DNA from: Rhipidocladum racemiflorum
Lineage: Eukaryota; Streptophyta; Magnoliopsida; Poales; Poaceae
Direction: 5' to 3'
DNA: 64,000 nucleotides
Assembly: GCA_036346355.1 (NCBI GenBank)
Contig: JAYEVF010000041.1
Location: 62,001 to 126,000 of the forward strand
How positions within the stretch are numbered: position 1 is the first letter of the stretch; every line of letters starts with the position of its first letter. A program made the translations under genes and the position numbers. Shown one piece after another: positions 26,931 through 37,165 of the stretch. Under the pieces are notes generated by a model. That model did not search any database, was not told the origin of the DNA, and worked only from the letters and a program-made list of their open reading frames with translations.

Positions 26931-26944
26931 TGGCTCTGATACCA
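26931..26944 (-). promoter_or_regulatory. Primer binding site, tRNA-iMet type
   Basis: The minus strand reads TGGTATCAGAGCCA, the classic plant initiator-methionine tRNA primer site for minus-strand DNA synthesis. It lies four bases inside the LTR end at 26949, which fixes the 5' LTR boundary. Confidence 0.9.
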
Positions 26945-26948
26945 ACGC

Positions 26949-29900
26949 TGTGAGCACCCCCTCTTCCTATACCGTACTGTACGCCGTCTACTGTAGCGTA
27001 TAGCACCGTATAGCAACAGGAAGCCTCGACACCGAAAATCCGAATCTAAAAATTCGATCGACGGGATCGAACACTTAGCTTCGGACCCGGTGCCTGTACG
27101 CATCTGATACTGGATCCCTGGATCAGTAGCCCAGTATCGCGTACCCACAACCCGAGTATCAATGCACGAAAAGATAAACTAATTTAATTTACATAACTAG
27201 GTATAAATCTTGTACAAGTGTATTACAGAAACCAAAAGAAGTAAAGCGACAGCGGAAACAAAAGAAAGACAACCAGCGCAGCTGGCCTGACCACCCCACA
27301 GGCTACTGACTGGAGGGAAGACCTACGAAGCCGCAACACTCGCAGAATTGGGGCTCGCCATCATCCGGGACATCATCAATACCTTCCTCTGAGGAAAAAG
27401 GGGTTAGCAGCAACGGTGAGTACACGTATGTACTCGCAAGACTTTAGTGTATGCAAATATAATTAATATGCAGGCTGATACGATTGAAATGGCTACTACA
27501 CTAAGTCTATTGCGAAAAGCAGGATTTGAAACAGTTCATCGAAATGTAATACATAATTTGAAAGACAGCATTTTGAATAAAACATATTTACAATATATGT
27601 AACATTTGAGTCTCTCAACTGCCACCATCCATGATCGCAGTTGAGATACGAATTGACATCCATATATTCATAAATCCTCCAAATACCATATTCACTCATT
27701 CATAAATCCATCAAGTACCATATCGATCCACATACTTTAGATAGACTCCAAAATAGATTTTCATTTTCAAAACCGAACCAAATTTCTATACTTGATATGA
27801 TTAAAGAAGATTTGCTCATAACCGTGAGCACGGCTAATCGATTAGAATTATTTGATACTCTGCAGAGTTTGCGCACTTTACCCAAACACAACTCAGACTT
27901 GCATCCCTGTCATCCAGGGTACACGCGATACACGAGGTATCCGATATACAAGAATGATCTATTCTTTCCCATCGTTGAGGCTATAGCCACACCCCAGCAC
28001 CGGCGACGATAAACCCACTACTATGGCGATAAGAGGCCAACCACCACTCAGGCGGCCACGGAATATCCATCGTGACGACGGCGAGTTTTTGCCGCGGCAT
28101 TATCCCATAGCAAGGCGTACACCGTTGTATCAATCAAACATGAACTGGAGCGATTCCCCGCTGCATAAGTACAAGCGCACTCACGAAGGTGCATACGGCG
28201 GGTCGTGAGGACACACACACCGCGCTCGACTGCTCAACACGGGGAAAAGGTCCACACTTCGGCCTACCAACAGGCATGGCTATCCCCTCACACTTCAGGT
28301 ACTAAAACAGGCTGCCCCATCCCAGCATTGCGCGGTTGCACGGTGTTCATTCAAAACCGTCACAAGTTCGGTCCTTATATTTTTGCCTAGTGACTCAAGC
28401 GGGGAACTCCACTTAACTCGCCAACCAATCGCCACCATGTTTAACTAGCACATATTATACCTCCCGCCAAGTCTAATTACCAACTAGACACTGCACATTT
28501 TTATCAAATTACCTTTACAAGTCACATTTCCAAAACATTTCCAAAACCAGTTACAATTATCATAAGTTTTGAGCATTTGGTAAATGACTGACTTTGCTCA
28601 TCTCTATTGCAGTGTCTAAGCATATGCATTTACTAAGTCGTTTATACCCAAGTGACATTTTATTAATTGTCCAACCCTACTAAGGCTATCAATGAACTCT
28701 GGGAATTTAATTGAGGAAAAAACCACCAAATCAGGGTATATCTACCATTCCCACAAACTAGCACTTTACTGAATATAAACAATGCATATAGTTTGAGAAA
28801 TCAAAGTAAACATCGTGAAATATAGGTTTCAAGATGGTCAAAGGAGGTGCTTGCCTGTCTGCTGCTGCTCTGATGGATCTGGGACGAACTCAGGATTGTT
28901 CGATGCGACTCCGGACTCACTCGCCTCTAATCGAATAAAAACATCAAAAACAGCGAACAGAGAAATAATTTAGCAAAGAGTGACTTTAGAAGCATAAACA
29001 CCAACTTAACATCAAATAGAACTCATCTAGATACTAAGAAAGAAAAGAAACGATCAAAACGCGAAAAACGGCGTAATCGCGACCCGATGAGGCGATTTCG
29101 GTGAAATTCTCGCCAAAGTGAATAAAATGCGTAAAATAAAGAAAAATTCAAATAAATTTAGTTAAACACCTAGAATTAGGTATAACACACCTAACGGGAC
29201 TTGTCGCAACTCGTTTGGGATTACAATGATCGACCGGGAGCCAAAACAGCAAAAACCAAATCAGAAAAGCTGAAAAATTCAGAAAAAGGAAAAATGGCAC
29301 TATTCACCGTAGGGCAAAAGCCATTTTTGTTCAGAACGCACAGAATCGATTTGCGATTTCTCCAGGCTGTTCCACCAGGTAGTCTAGGGTATTTAGGACC
29401 TATCTGGGCCTTACCCCACCGAAATTCACTTAACCTATAACGAATTCCGATCGAAAGCGCATTTTGGGTCGCTAAATACGCTCCCGATCGCACAAGGTCC
29501 GAAAACGGCTCAAACTCGATTCCGCTTGCGCGAGGAGCACGTTTTAGACTTCACTAGGCTTATATGACCCTAAATGACTCATTCCGATAGCTAACTGGTG
29601 AATAAACCCTAAATTGTGGAACATGGCCAAAATGGCTATTTTGCTCGAAAACGAGCAATCTCGCCCAAAAGGGCCGTTTTGAGCTGGAATGCCGCGAGAC
29701 TTGTTTTAAGCCCTCGGCTAGTTGCTTAGGGATACTTACGACCTATCGGAGCCATTCCCCAGCATGGATGACTTAATCTTCTCTGACTTTTGATCAATTG
29801 CCCGCTTAACTCCGGTAATTACCCGAGAAACGGCAAAAGTCCGAAAAGTGACTTGAATGCGATCCAAAACACGCGGGAAGCATGCTATCGACCTTAGTGA

Positions 29901-31413
29901 CCTTAAACGAAGCTAAACAAAGCTAAATGCCTTAAACGGCTTGTGAGGCCTATAATTACTAAAATAAAATGCAAAGTGCTAAAATGCAAATCTAGCGATT
30001 CTAACTGCTTTTCTAGCCTCTAAGGGGACTAATGGTAAAGTCAATACATGCCTCGGAGCTCTAGGATTTTATGAAATAAAAATAAATTAAAAGAGACCTA
30101 GAGCTAACAACTTGTAGCAGGTTTTGACGAAACTTAATTTCGACTCTTCTGATCGCAACCAGGGCTATCAGAAGAGCTAATGGAGCTATCGTTATACGCT
30201 ATGGACCTTCGGTCCATTGTAAAAATAGTTAACACCTAAATGAATAAAATAAATTTCGGCTTAGCGAAATTGAATTCCGATTCCTCCGGGTAGCGACTCT
30301 AGCCACCAGAACTGCTATGGGAAAAATCTATACATGCTCTACCTCACTAGAACTCCGACAAACCGAAGACCTAGCGAGAGCATGCTCGATTTTGAAGATG
30401 GCTAAAAGCCAGGTCGACTATAGAGTTAAACGGACCTAACGACGACCTGAGTCTAGATTTTAAAGCAGAATTGCTATGCGATGCGTTGAACACATGGTAC
30501 CTAGACATGGCCTAGGCTAGGGTTTGGGAAAACTTGATGAAATGCGAAGCTACAGGAGAAAAGAGTCGTAGCTACGGCAAGAGGATCGACCCGGGAGTCA
30601 AGAAATCAGGTCAGATTGTAAAAGCACCACGGTAACTCCAAGAGACATCGATGAATCTCGATGGAATACTCACTTGAAGGGGTTGAGAAGATGGGGAACG
30701 CGATGAGGACGCCAAATCCAGCCTCCGATTCGATTTTCGTCGGTTGAATCGCCCGGAATCCGCGGATTTGGGTGGCCTTCTTCTTCTCTTTCTCCTTCTC
30801 CCTTGCTTGGGACATGAGGGATGGAGGAAATGAGTGTTGGCTGTTGGTTTGCTTGAGCACATGCTTAAAACACTATGCACTTACAAGGGGTATTTTGGTC
30901 AAGTGACAAACCTTGAAGGTTAAAGCTTCCAAAGTTGATTACTAATTATTCCAAAGTATTTTGGAAGCTATTAGGGTAACTTTGACACTTATTCAACTCA
31001 ATTTGCAATTACTCATGAGAGTGAAATTAATTGAGTCGGGTAGTTTAAATGTGACCGCGATCAAAGTTTACAAGCTCCGATTAAACGGATCCTTAACTCC
31101 TTTTGAAGATTTTTAAGTTCCCCACTAAACTAGGCAACTTGTATTTCAGAAGGACAGAGAAGAGAGCATTTAAGTCGACGTACAAGATACTTTCGCAAGA
31201 GCTCGAAAACTGAATTCAATCACCGAAAACACTTGTCGGCGATCAAATGGGAAATTGATTTTGAGTGACGCTAAATAAGTTGAACGGTTCTTTTAGATCC
31301 CGAACGAGTACAATCGCTCAAGATACAGAAACACACAAGAACAGTGTATTATTGAACAGTGTTTGAGTACAAATGTACAGTGACTCGAGTATAGAAATAC
31401 TCGGGATATTACA
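26949..31413 (-). repeat. 5' LTR of the Tekay-type element, full length (4,465 bp)
   Basis: On the minus strand it starts TGTAATATCCCGAG at 31413 and ends GTGCTCACA at 26949, with canonical TG and CA ends. The part 28000-31413 pairs with the truncated 3' LTR. The part 26949-27999 is present only here and is assigned to the LTR because it lies outside the primer binding site. Open frames of 60-90 residues within it occur in both LTR copies and look incidental. Confidence 0.85.
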
Positions 31414-32511
31414 GTATTTTTGGACGTGCAGTTTAAAAGCTACAAAATTCGTAAGTTTAGATTTTCCGCGAATAATTTAACAGTACAAATTTATTTATAA
31501 AATTTCATAAAAAATACTGTAGGAAGGTATTAATTTCTACTAATTAACAAAATTTGTTACAAACGATCCGGACTTGGAACGAATTTGTAGTGAAAAAGAC
31601 AAAATTAGCAATTTGGAAAAAAATGAATTACGTAAAACTTTTTGCATGGCACTATTCCTCCTTGTATATGTGTATACTCCTTGGTTGCATATGGGTTCGG
31701 TTTGGGCATTTGCTACGTGAGAAAAAAAATAGAGATCGGCCAGACGACCAGAGCGGGACAGCAAGCGCTGTCGGCTGGAGACAGTGACGGCGGCGGCGAA
31801 CGCAGTCAGCCGGAATCAGTCAGCGGTGGCAACTACGGCGCACAGGCGGCTACGGCGACGGCGCGCTTGTGCATGCAGACTAGAGAGGAGTCGCGATTGG
31901 CGATGCCATACATGGCACTACTCTTTGCATTTGCGTTATGGAAATGTGGATGGTAATTATCAATCACATACACACGTACCTATATGCACAAGTACACAGG
32001 TTCATGCACAAATACGCCCATATATATGTATATATTCTCACATCTAGAATATATATACGTGTGCTGCGCATTTATGAGAAATATTAGAGAAACAGAGAGA
32101 GGAGAGGAAGAACTACTGGATGGAACCAGGTGAGCACGCAAACCGGCGAGTGCAGAGGAAGCATTTGGCCTAATGTGTATATATATACACGTACGGCTAG
32201 GCTAACAAATATATGTGCAAACGCATACATCTATTATAAATCTGTATTTATACACGCGCAAATACATAGACGAGATAAACCGATCGATATAGGTAGAACG
32301 CGCGCAAAAGAGAAACGGAAATACTGATCGGCGGCAGGCAGCGGTGTAGGAGACGAATGACGCAGGGGAATGCGAGGCTGAGGGATGTACTGGCGGCGAC
32401 GTCCACGACGGCAGCGATGTCGCACACGGCAATGGCGTCGTCAACGTCAAGGAAATGGCAGATAAAAGCTGGAAGGAAATGGAGAAGCCCCATGGCTGGA
32501 AAAATGGAAAT
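31414..32511. other. Unassigned non-satellite spacer, AT-rich with TA-rich microsatellite stretches
   Basis: About 1.1 kb between the outer edge of the Tekay 5' LTR and a probable copia LTR fragment. It is AT-rich, with a GC-rich patch near 31740-31870 and TA/CA-rich tracts near 31965-32060 and 32175-32250. The word catggcacta occurs near 31646 and 31911. No convincing coding frame, LTR end or RNA gene is visible. It is probably the older DNA into which the Tekay element inserted, carried along with it. Confidence 0.4.
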
Positions 32512-33474
32512 CGTGAAAGTGCATCTTGGCCCTTTAAATTGTTTTGGTAATTAATGATAACACAATTAGGGAGATCTAATGTTTTAACTAGAATTAATGC
32601 AGATATCGGGAACATATTGCATTCGGAATGAGATTGGCGCCCCTACAAATATTTAAATTTGAAAAGACGGCATCAAGACAAGAATTATAATTTTCATTTT
32701 ATTTGAGTCTTAAGGATAGCCGTACTATTAAGAGGATACGCCGGGAAATCAATCTTAGGATGCTCTTGTGCTCAAAGTTCAAATCTTGCATTTAAACTAG
32801 CATCTAAACTCTTGCATTCTCCAGAAAACTGCTTTTTTCACCAAGCTACACAACCCGGAATGTCCGGACATTTGGTCCGGAGTATCCAGATAAATTGTCC
32901 GGAATGTCCAGGTAGCCCCACTCGGCCAAGAATCGTCTTTTAGCCTATCCGGTGTTTCCGGAGTGTCCAGGCTTTTTCGAAAAAGAGGGTAACGGCTAGT
33001 TTTCCAAAAGACTATTTAAAGCCTCCTCCCTCTCCCAACGGCCAGGACAATTATTGATGCTCATTCATTGCAGGTTCTAGCCCTCTCTTACACATTCAAA
33101 GCATTCAATAGAGCTAAAACTTCCTCTCCATCAATTTGGGTTTTGATTCAAATCTTGGTGAGGAGAGGAAGTAGATTTAAGTGCTAGGTGCATTCATTCC
33201 AACTTGTGAGCACTAGTTCATTCTCCAAGCGATTTCTCGGGGTGTTATTACTCTTGGAGGTTGAATGTCTCCTAGATGGCTAAGAGTTACTCGGAGCAAC
33301 CAAAGCTTGTGGTGTGCCCCAGTCGTTTGTGAAGGCAAGTCTCGCCTCAGGAAAGAAAGAGACTAGAAGTGAAGCCGGCGAGTGCATTTGTGCAACACCG
33401 GGAGGAAGGAGGGTTGAAAAAGACCCTGGCTCAAGTGTGACCGAGCCACCTCAACGAAGACGTAGGATTAGGGA
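32512..33474 (+). mobile_element. Truncated LTR, probably Ty1/copia SIRE/Maximus lineage
   Basis: It starts near gtgaaagtgcatcttggccc and soon reads gttttggtaattaatgat, the opening style of many grass Maximus-type LTRs. Repeated tccgga-rich words follow at 32860-32970. Near 33300-33450 come agcttgtggtg, gttgaaaaagaccctggctc and cacctcaacgaagacgtag, typical of the 3' part of those LTRs. The expected LTR end is missing: satellite resumes at 33475 with a nine-base overlap, caccgtttt, that fits both sides. The lineage is assigned from memory of LTR wording and is not certain. Confidence 0.5.
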
Positions 33475-34062
33475 CACCGTTTTAGTACGCGTGTAGTTTA
33501 CAGTACCATTAGGGACCCATCGTGCATGAATATTTCGCATCGACTCAGACGTACTCGAAATGCTTGTCGAAATGGGATAGGGCATATATGAAGTCCATTC
33601 GGGGAGTTTGACACCAATTTTCCTTTCGTGCATCGCTTCCGTCCGGACGCAGCTTGCAGAACACCTTACGACCCGTCGCGAAGGGATGTTTCCACACTCA
33701 CTCGGACTTATTCGAAATGAATGCAGAATTGTAGCAGCAATGCATGGAAAGAAGTTTCGTGTCGTGCACCGTTTTGGTACTGGCGTGTAGTTTACAGTAC
33801 CATTAGGGACCCATCGTGCATGAATATCTCGTGATCGACTCGGACGTGCTCAAATGCTTGTCGAAATGGGATAGGGCATATATGAAGTCCATTCGGGAGT
33901 TTGACACCAATTTTCCTTTCGTGCTTCGCTCGTCCGGACGCAGCTTGCAGAACACCTTATAATTCGTCATGAGGGATGTTTCCACACTCACTCGGACGTA
34001 TTCGAAATGAATGCAGAACTGTAGCAGCAATGCATGGAAAGTCCACTCGCGCAGTTTGGCCT
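33475..34062 (-). repeat. 294-bp dimer duplication in block C
   Basis: The word gtgtagtttacagtaccatt occurs at 33491 and again at 33785, 294 bp apart. A chimeric join, gcatggaaagaagtttcg, lies near 33742. This is consistent with unequal exchange of about two monomers. Confidence 0.7.
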
Positions 34063-35112
34063 ACATTTTCCTTTCGTCCATCGTTTTGATACGCACGCAG
34101 CTTGCAGTACCCGTTGGCTCCAATCGCGGAGAAATGTTTTGCATCGACCCGGATGCAACAGAAATGCATACCGAAATGAGGTTGGGCACACATGAACTCT
34201 ATTCAGGGTGTCTGCAACAAGCTTTCTTTTCGTACTCGTTCTGGTACGAACGTGACTTGTAGTACCATTTGTCCTGTAGGTTTCACACCGACACGGATGA
34301 GCCCAAATTGCTCGCTAAAATGAACTACGACAGACATGAAGTCCATTCTGGTTGATTGACACTCAGCTTCATCTTATGCGTCGTTTTCTTGTGAAAATCC
34401 TTGCACCATACAGTACTCGTCGCGAAGGAATGTTTCACACGACTCGGAAAGATTCAAAACGCATGCCGAAATGTGCTTGGGCATATATGAAGTTCATTCG
34501 GCGTGTTTGGAACAATGTTTTCTTTTTTGCACCATTCTTGTACGCGTGTAGTTTACATTACCATTAGGGACCCATTGTGCACGAATGTTTCGGTTCGAGC
34601 CGGACGTACTCGAAATGCTTGCTGAAACGGGCTAGGGCGCATATGAAGCCCATTCGGGGAGTTTGACAACGAGTTTCGTTTCGTGCATCGCTTTCATTCG
34701 ACGCAGCTTGCAGTACCCCTCGTGACCCGTCGCGGAGGGATGTTTCGCACTCACTCGGACGTATTCAAAATGAATGCAGAATTGTGCTGAAACGCATGCT
34801 TAACATCGTAAGTTAATTCTGGGTGTTTGGCACTCAGATTCGCTTTAGTGCATCGCTTCGATTTTTCAGTTTAGGAACTCGTCGTTGTGGAATATTTCAC
34901 GGCGACTCGGACGGATTCGAAAAGCATGCCTAAATGAGTTACAACACATATGAATTGCATTCGGTGTGTTTGGCACCCGGCTTCATTTCGTTCACCGTTT
35001 TCGTTTCGTGTCGCAATGTTTCATTTTGGCGTGCTAGGTTGCAGCGCGTAAGGTGCTTGCTATAATGTTCCATTTCGTGCATCATTTTCGGCGTCCGTGG
35101 TATTTGCCACAA
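33475..35112 (-). repeat. Satellite block C, minus orientation
   Basis: About 1.6 kb of the satellite, with the reverse phase marker at 34812. It keeps block-A-like variants such as cgtcgcgaaggaatg (34410) and gcagcgcgtaagg (35042). Relative to the end of block B, about one monomer (around 170 bp) of the unit is missing. It begins with a dimer duplication and ends at the CRM solo LTR. Confidence 0.9.
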
Positions 35113-35113
35113 T

Positions 35114-35410
35114 GATGAGGACATCACTACCATGGGTACGGCCATACTTACAAACCCAATGGAAACCAACAATGTCATACAAGGGCCAATTACTCGAGCT
35201 CGGGCACGACAATTCAATTACCAGGTGAATGCGTTCCTCGGGTTGCATACAGATAATTTTATGAATGGAATGCTATTTAATTCTCGTGATGATTTTATTG
35301 TCCTTAGGAACCAAGGAGAAGGACTCCCAAACGTCAAGCATGAAGCCAATTCTCCCGGTGCACAAGTTATACTCGGATTCGGCCTCCGGGACAGCACCAA
35401 CTTAAAATGA
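35114..35410 (+). pseudogene. LTR-encoded C-terminal extension of CRM-type pol
   Basis: The frame is open from the second base of the LTR: DEDITTMG, then GPITRARARQFNYQVNAF, then NSRDDFIVLRNQGEG. It matches residue for residue in style the LTR-encoded tail of the CRM fragment at 43080-44060 (GPITRAKARQLNYQVNSF and NSCDDFIVLRNQGED). In CRM elements the integrase reading frame continues into the 3' LTR, and this basic tail has been linked to centromere targeting. Here it has no upstream pol and cannot be translated as an integrase. Confidence 0.8.
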
Positions 35411-35645
35411 CCATAACTTTTGATCCACAAGGGTGATTGGGGTCTATGAGTACTGGTTTGAAAGGTTTCAACTTCCTCTTTCCAACGGATCCGACCCCAT
35501 CCCTAAATTCCGTCCGAGTCGACGGGAATCTGCAAAACAATTGGCGTCACTTTTCCAAATCGAGAAGACGTGGGCTTTGGGCCTTGTAATAGAGTTGTAG
35601 TTGGTATCCTACTGCTTTGGATGTGTTTCCCACGCCCCTACCTCT

Positions 35646-35653
35646 TATAAATA
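35646..35653 (+). promoter_or_regulatory. TATA box of the CRM solo LTR
   Basis: TATAAATA lies in a C-rich context about 530 bp into the LTR, preceded by cacgcccctacctct. This is the likely core promoter for element RNA and could still fire from a solo LTR. Confidence 0.6.
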
Positions 35654-36040
35654 GCCAGACATCGGCTCCTTAGGGTTTTGGGTTTTATTTGATTAGTTTA
35701 GCCAAGTGCAAACTTGATCCTGCGAGTTGTGCTGGACAGCCACCTTGTCAAGATCGTCAATAAGACTTCACTTTGTTTCGCTTCCAGTTTTATCCGCAAT
35801 TTCAGATTGCTTATCCTATTGTTCTTGCTTGTTCTTCGGTTGCTTGCAGGAATTGAACCTCGTGTTCAGGTTGATCGTGCCTACGGCAAGATCAATAACC
35901 CGCTGGAGTTGGTTTAGCGATTGCTAAGGCGCATCGTCGTCGTACGGTGTAGTCGGATCGTCAAAGTCGACTCTAACAAATCGATCGTGTGTTTCTCATC
36001 GAAAGATCGGGACACCCATAGTGCCATCACGGCTCCATCA

Positions 36041-37165
36041 CAATGTGTAATTTCGTGCATCATTTTCATTTTCGAATGGCTTCCGCTGCAGTGCCCGTTG
36101 GGACGCGTCGTGGAGGAATGTTTCAGACCTACTCGAATGGATTCGATACAAATGATATGAAAAGCACTAGCAAACATCATAAGTTCTTCCGGGGTGTCTG
36201 GCACTCGGTTCTGTTTCGTGCATCGGTTTCGTTTGTATTCAGCTTTTATTACCCGTGGGAACCCATCGTGGTGGAACATTTGACACCGAGTCGGACATAT
36301 TCGAAATGCATGCCGAAATGAGTGGAAGCACATATGAAGTCCACTCGATGTGTTTCGTGACTCAGTTTCATCTCGTGCAACGTTTTCGAACGGGCACCGC
36401 TTGTTGCATTCGTTCGTGCTCAACGCGGAGAAATGTTTCACAACAACTCGGACGGACTCAAAATTTCGTGCATCGGTTTCGTTTGTATTCAGCTTTTATT
36501 ACCCGTGGGAACCCGTCGTGGTGGAACATTTGACACCGACTCGGACATATTCAAAATGCATGCTGAAATGAGTGGAAGCACAAATGAAGTCCACTCGATG
36601 TGTTTCGCACTCAGTGTCATCTCGTGCAACATTTTCGAACGGGCGCCGTTTGTTGCATTCATTCGTGCTCAACGCGGTGAAATGTTTCGCAACAACTCGG
36701 ACGGACTCGAAATGCATGCCGGAATGTGCTTGGGCAAATATGAAGTTCATTCGGCATGATTGGAACGACGTTTCGTGTCGTGCACCGTTTTGGTACGCGT
36801 GTAGTTTACAGTACCATAAGGGACCCATCGTGCATGAATATTTCGCATCGACTCGGACGTACTCGAAATGCTTGTAGAAATGGGATAGGGCATATATGAA
36901 GTCCATTCGGGGAGTTTGACACCAATTTTCCTTTCGTGCATCGCTTCCGTCCGGACGCAGCTTGCAGAACACCTTGCGACCCGTCGCGGAGGGATGTTTC
37001 CACACTTACTCGGACGTATTCGAAATGAATGCAGAACTGTAGCAGCAATGCATGGAAAGTCCACTCGCGCAGTTTGGCCTACATTTTCCTTTCGTGCATC
37101 GTTTTGATACGCACACAGCTTACCCGTTGGCACCTATCGCGGAGAAATGTTTTGCATCGACCCGG
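36041..37165 (-). repeat. Satellite block D, minus orientation
   Basis: About 1.1 kb of satellite between two solo LTRs. From here rightward the copies mostly carry the right-hand variants, such as cgaatggcttccgc. It contains a local duplication: tttcgtgcatcggtttcg recurs at 36214 and 36464, 250 bp apart, through a chimeric join near 36462. The private word acccatcgtggtgg (36262) is shared only with block F. Confidence 0.9.

Larger units (their letters stand above)
20541..31413 (-). mobile_element. Tekay/Del-type Ty3/gypsy chromovirus, internally deleted, 3' LTR truncated
   Basis: Minus-strand LTR retrotransposon of 10.9 kb. Reading 5' to 3' on the minus strand: 5' LTR 31413-26949, a 4-nt spacer, a methionine-initiator tRNA binding site 26944-26931, a short leader, a pol remnant 26603-23987 (reverse transcriptase, RNase H, integrase, chromodomain), a polypurine tract, and a 3' LTR from 23949 that breaks off at 20541. 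The internal region is only about 3.0 kb: gag, protease and the start of reverse transcriptase are absent. By eye about 16-20 differences separate the two LTRs over 3.4 kb, so insertion was recent. The Tekay assignment rests on the C-terminal chromodomain, the Met PBS and the very long LTRs. It is non-autonomous, and the truncated 3' LTR leaves no testable target-site duplication. Confidence 0.88.
35113..36040 (+). mobile_element. CRM-lineage chromovirus solo LTR (928 bp)
   Basis: It starts TGATGAGGACATC and ends CTCCATCA, so the ends form the inverted pair TGATG/CATCA. The first 300 bp encode the pol C-terminus (see separate entry), a property of CRM elements in which the pol frame runs into the LTR. 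A TATA box follows at 35646, then R-U5 words cttgttcttcggttgcttgc, ggtttagcgattgctaagg and gaaagatcgggacaccc. No internal region is present, so this is a solo LTR left by LTR-LTR recombination. Left flank is ccacaa, right flank caatgtg, and the satellite phase is continuous. The target-site duplication is not a clean 5 bp: only caa is shared unless terminal bases are counted. Confidence 0.85.

Noticed and set aside
26931..26952. Partial tRNA gene
   Set aside because: Only the 14-nt complement of the initiator-Met tRNA 3' end is present, directly next to an LTR end. It is a primer binding site.
31540..32554. Possible host gene exons in the AT-rich spacer
   Set aside because: Frames are short, overlap on both strands and include microsatellite-coded stretches. 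No conserved protein is recognisable.
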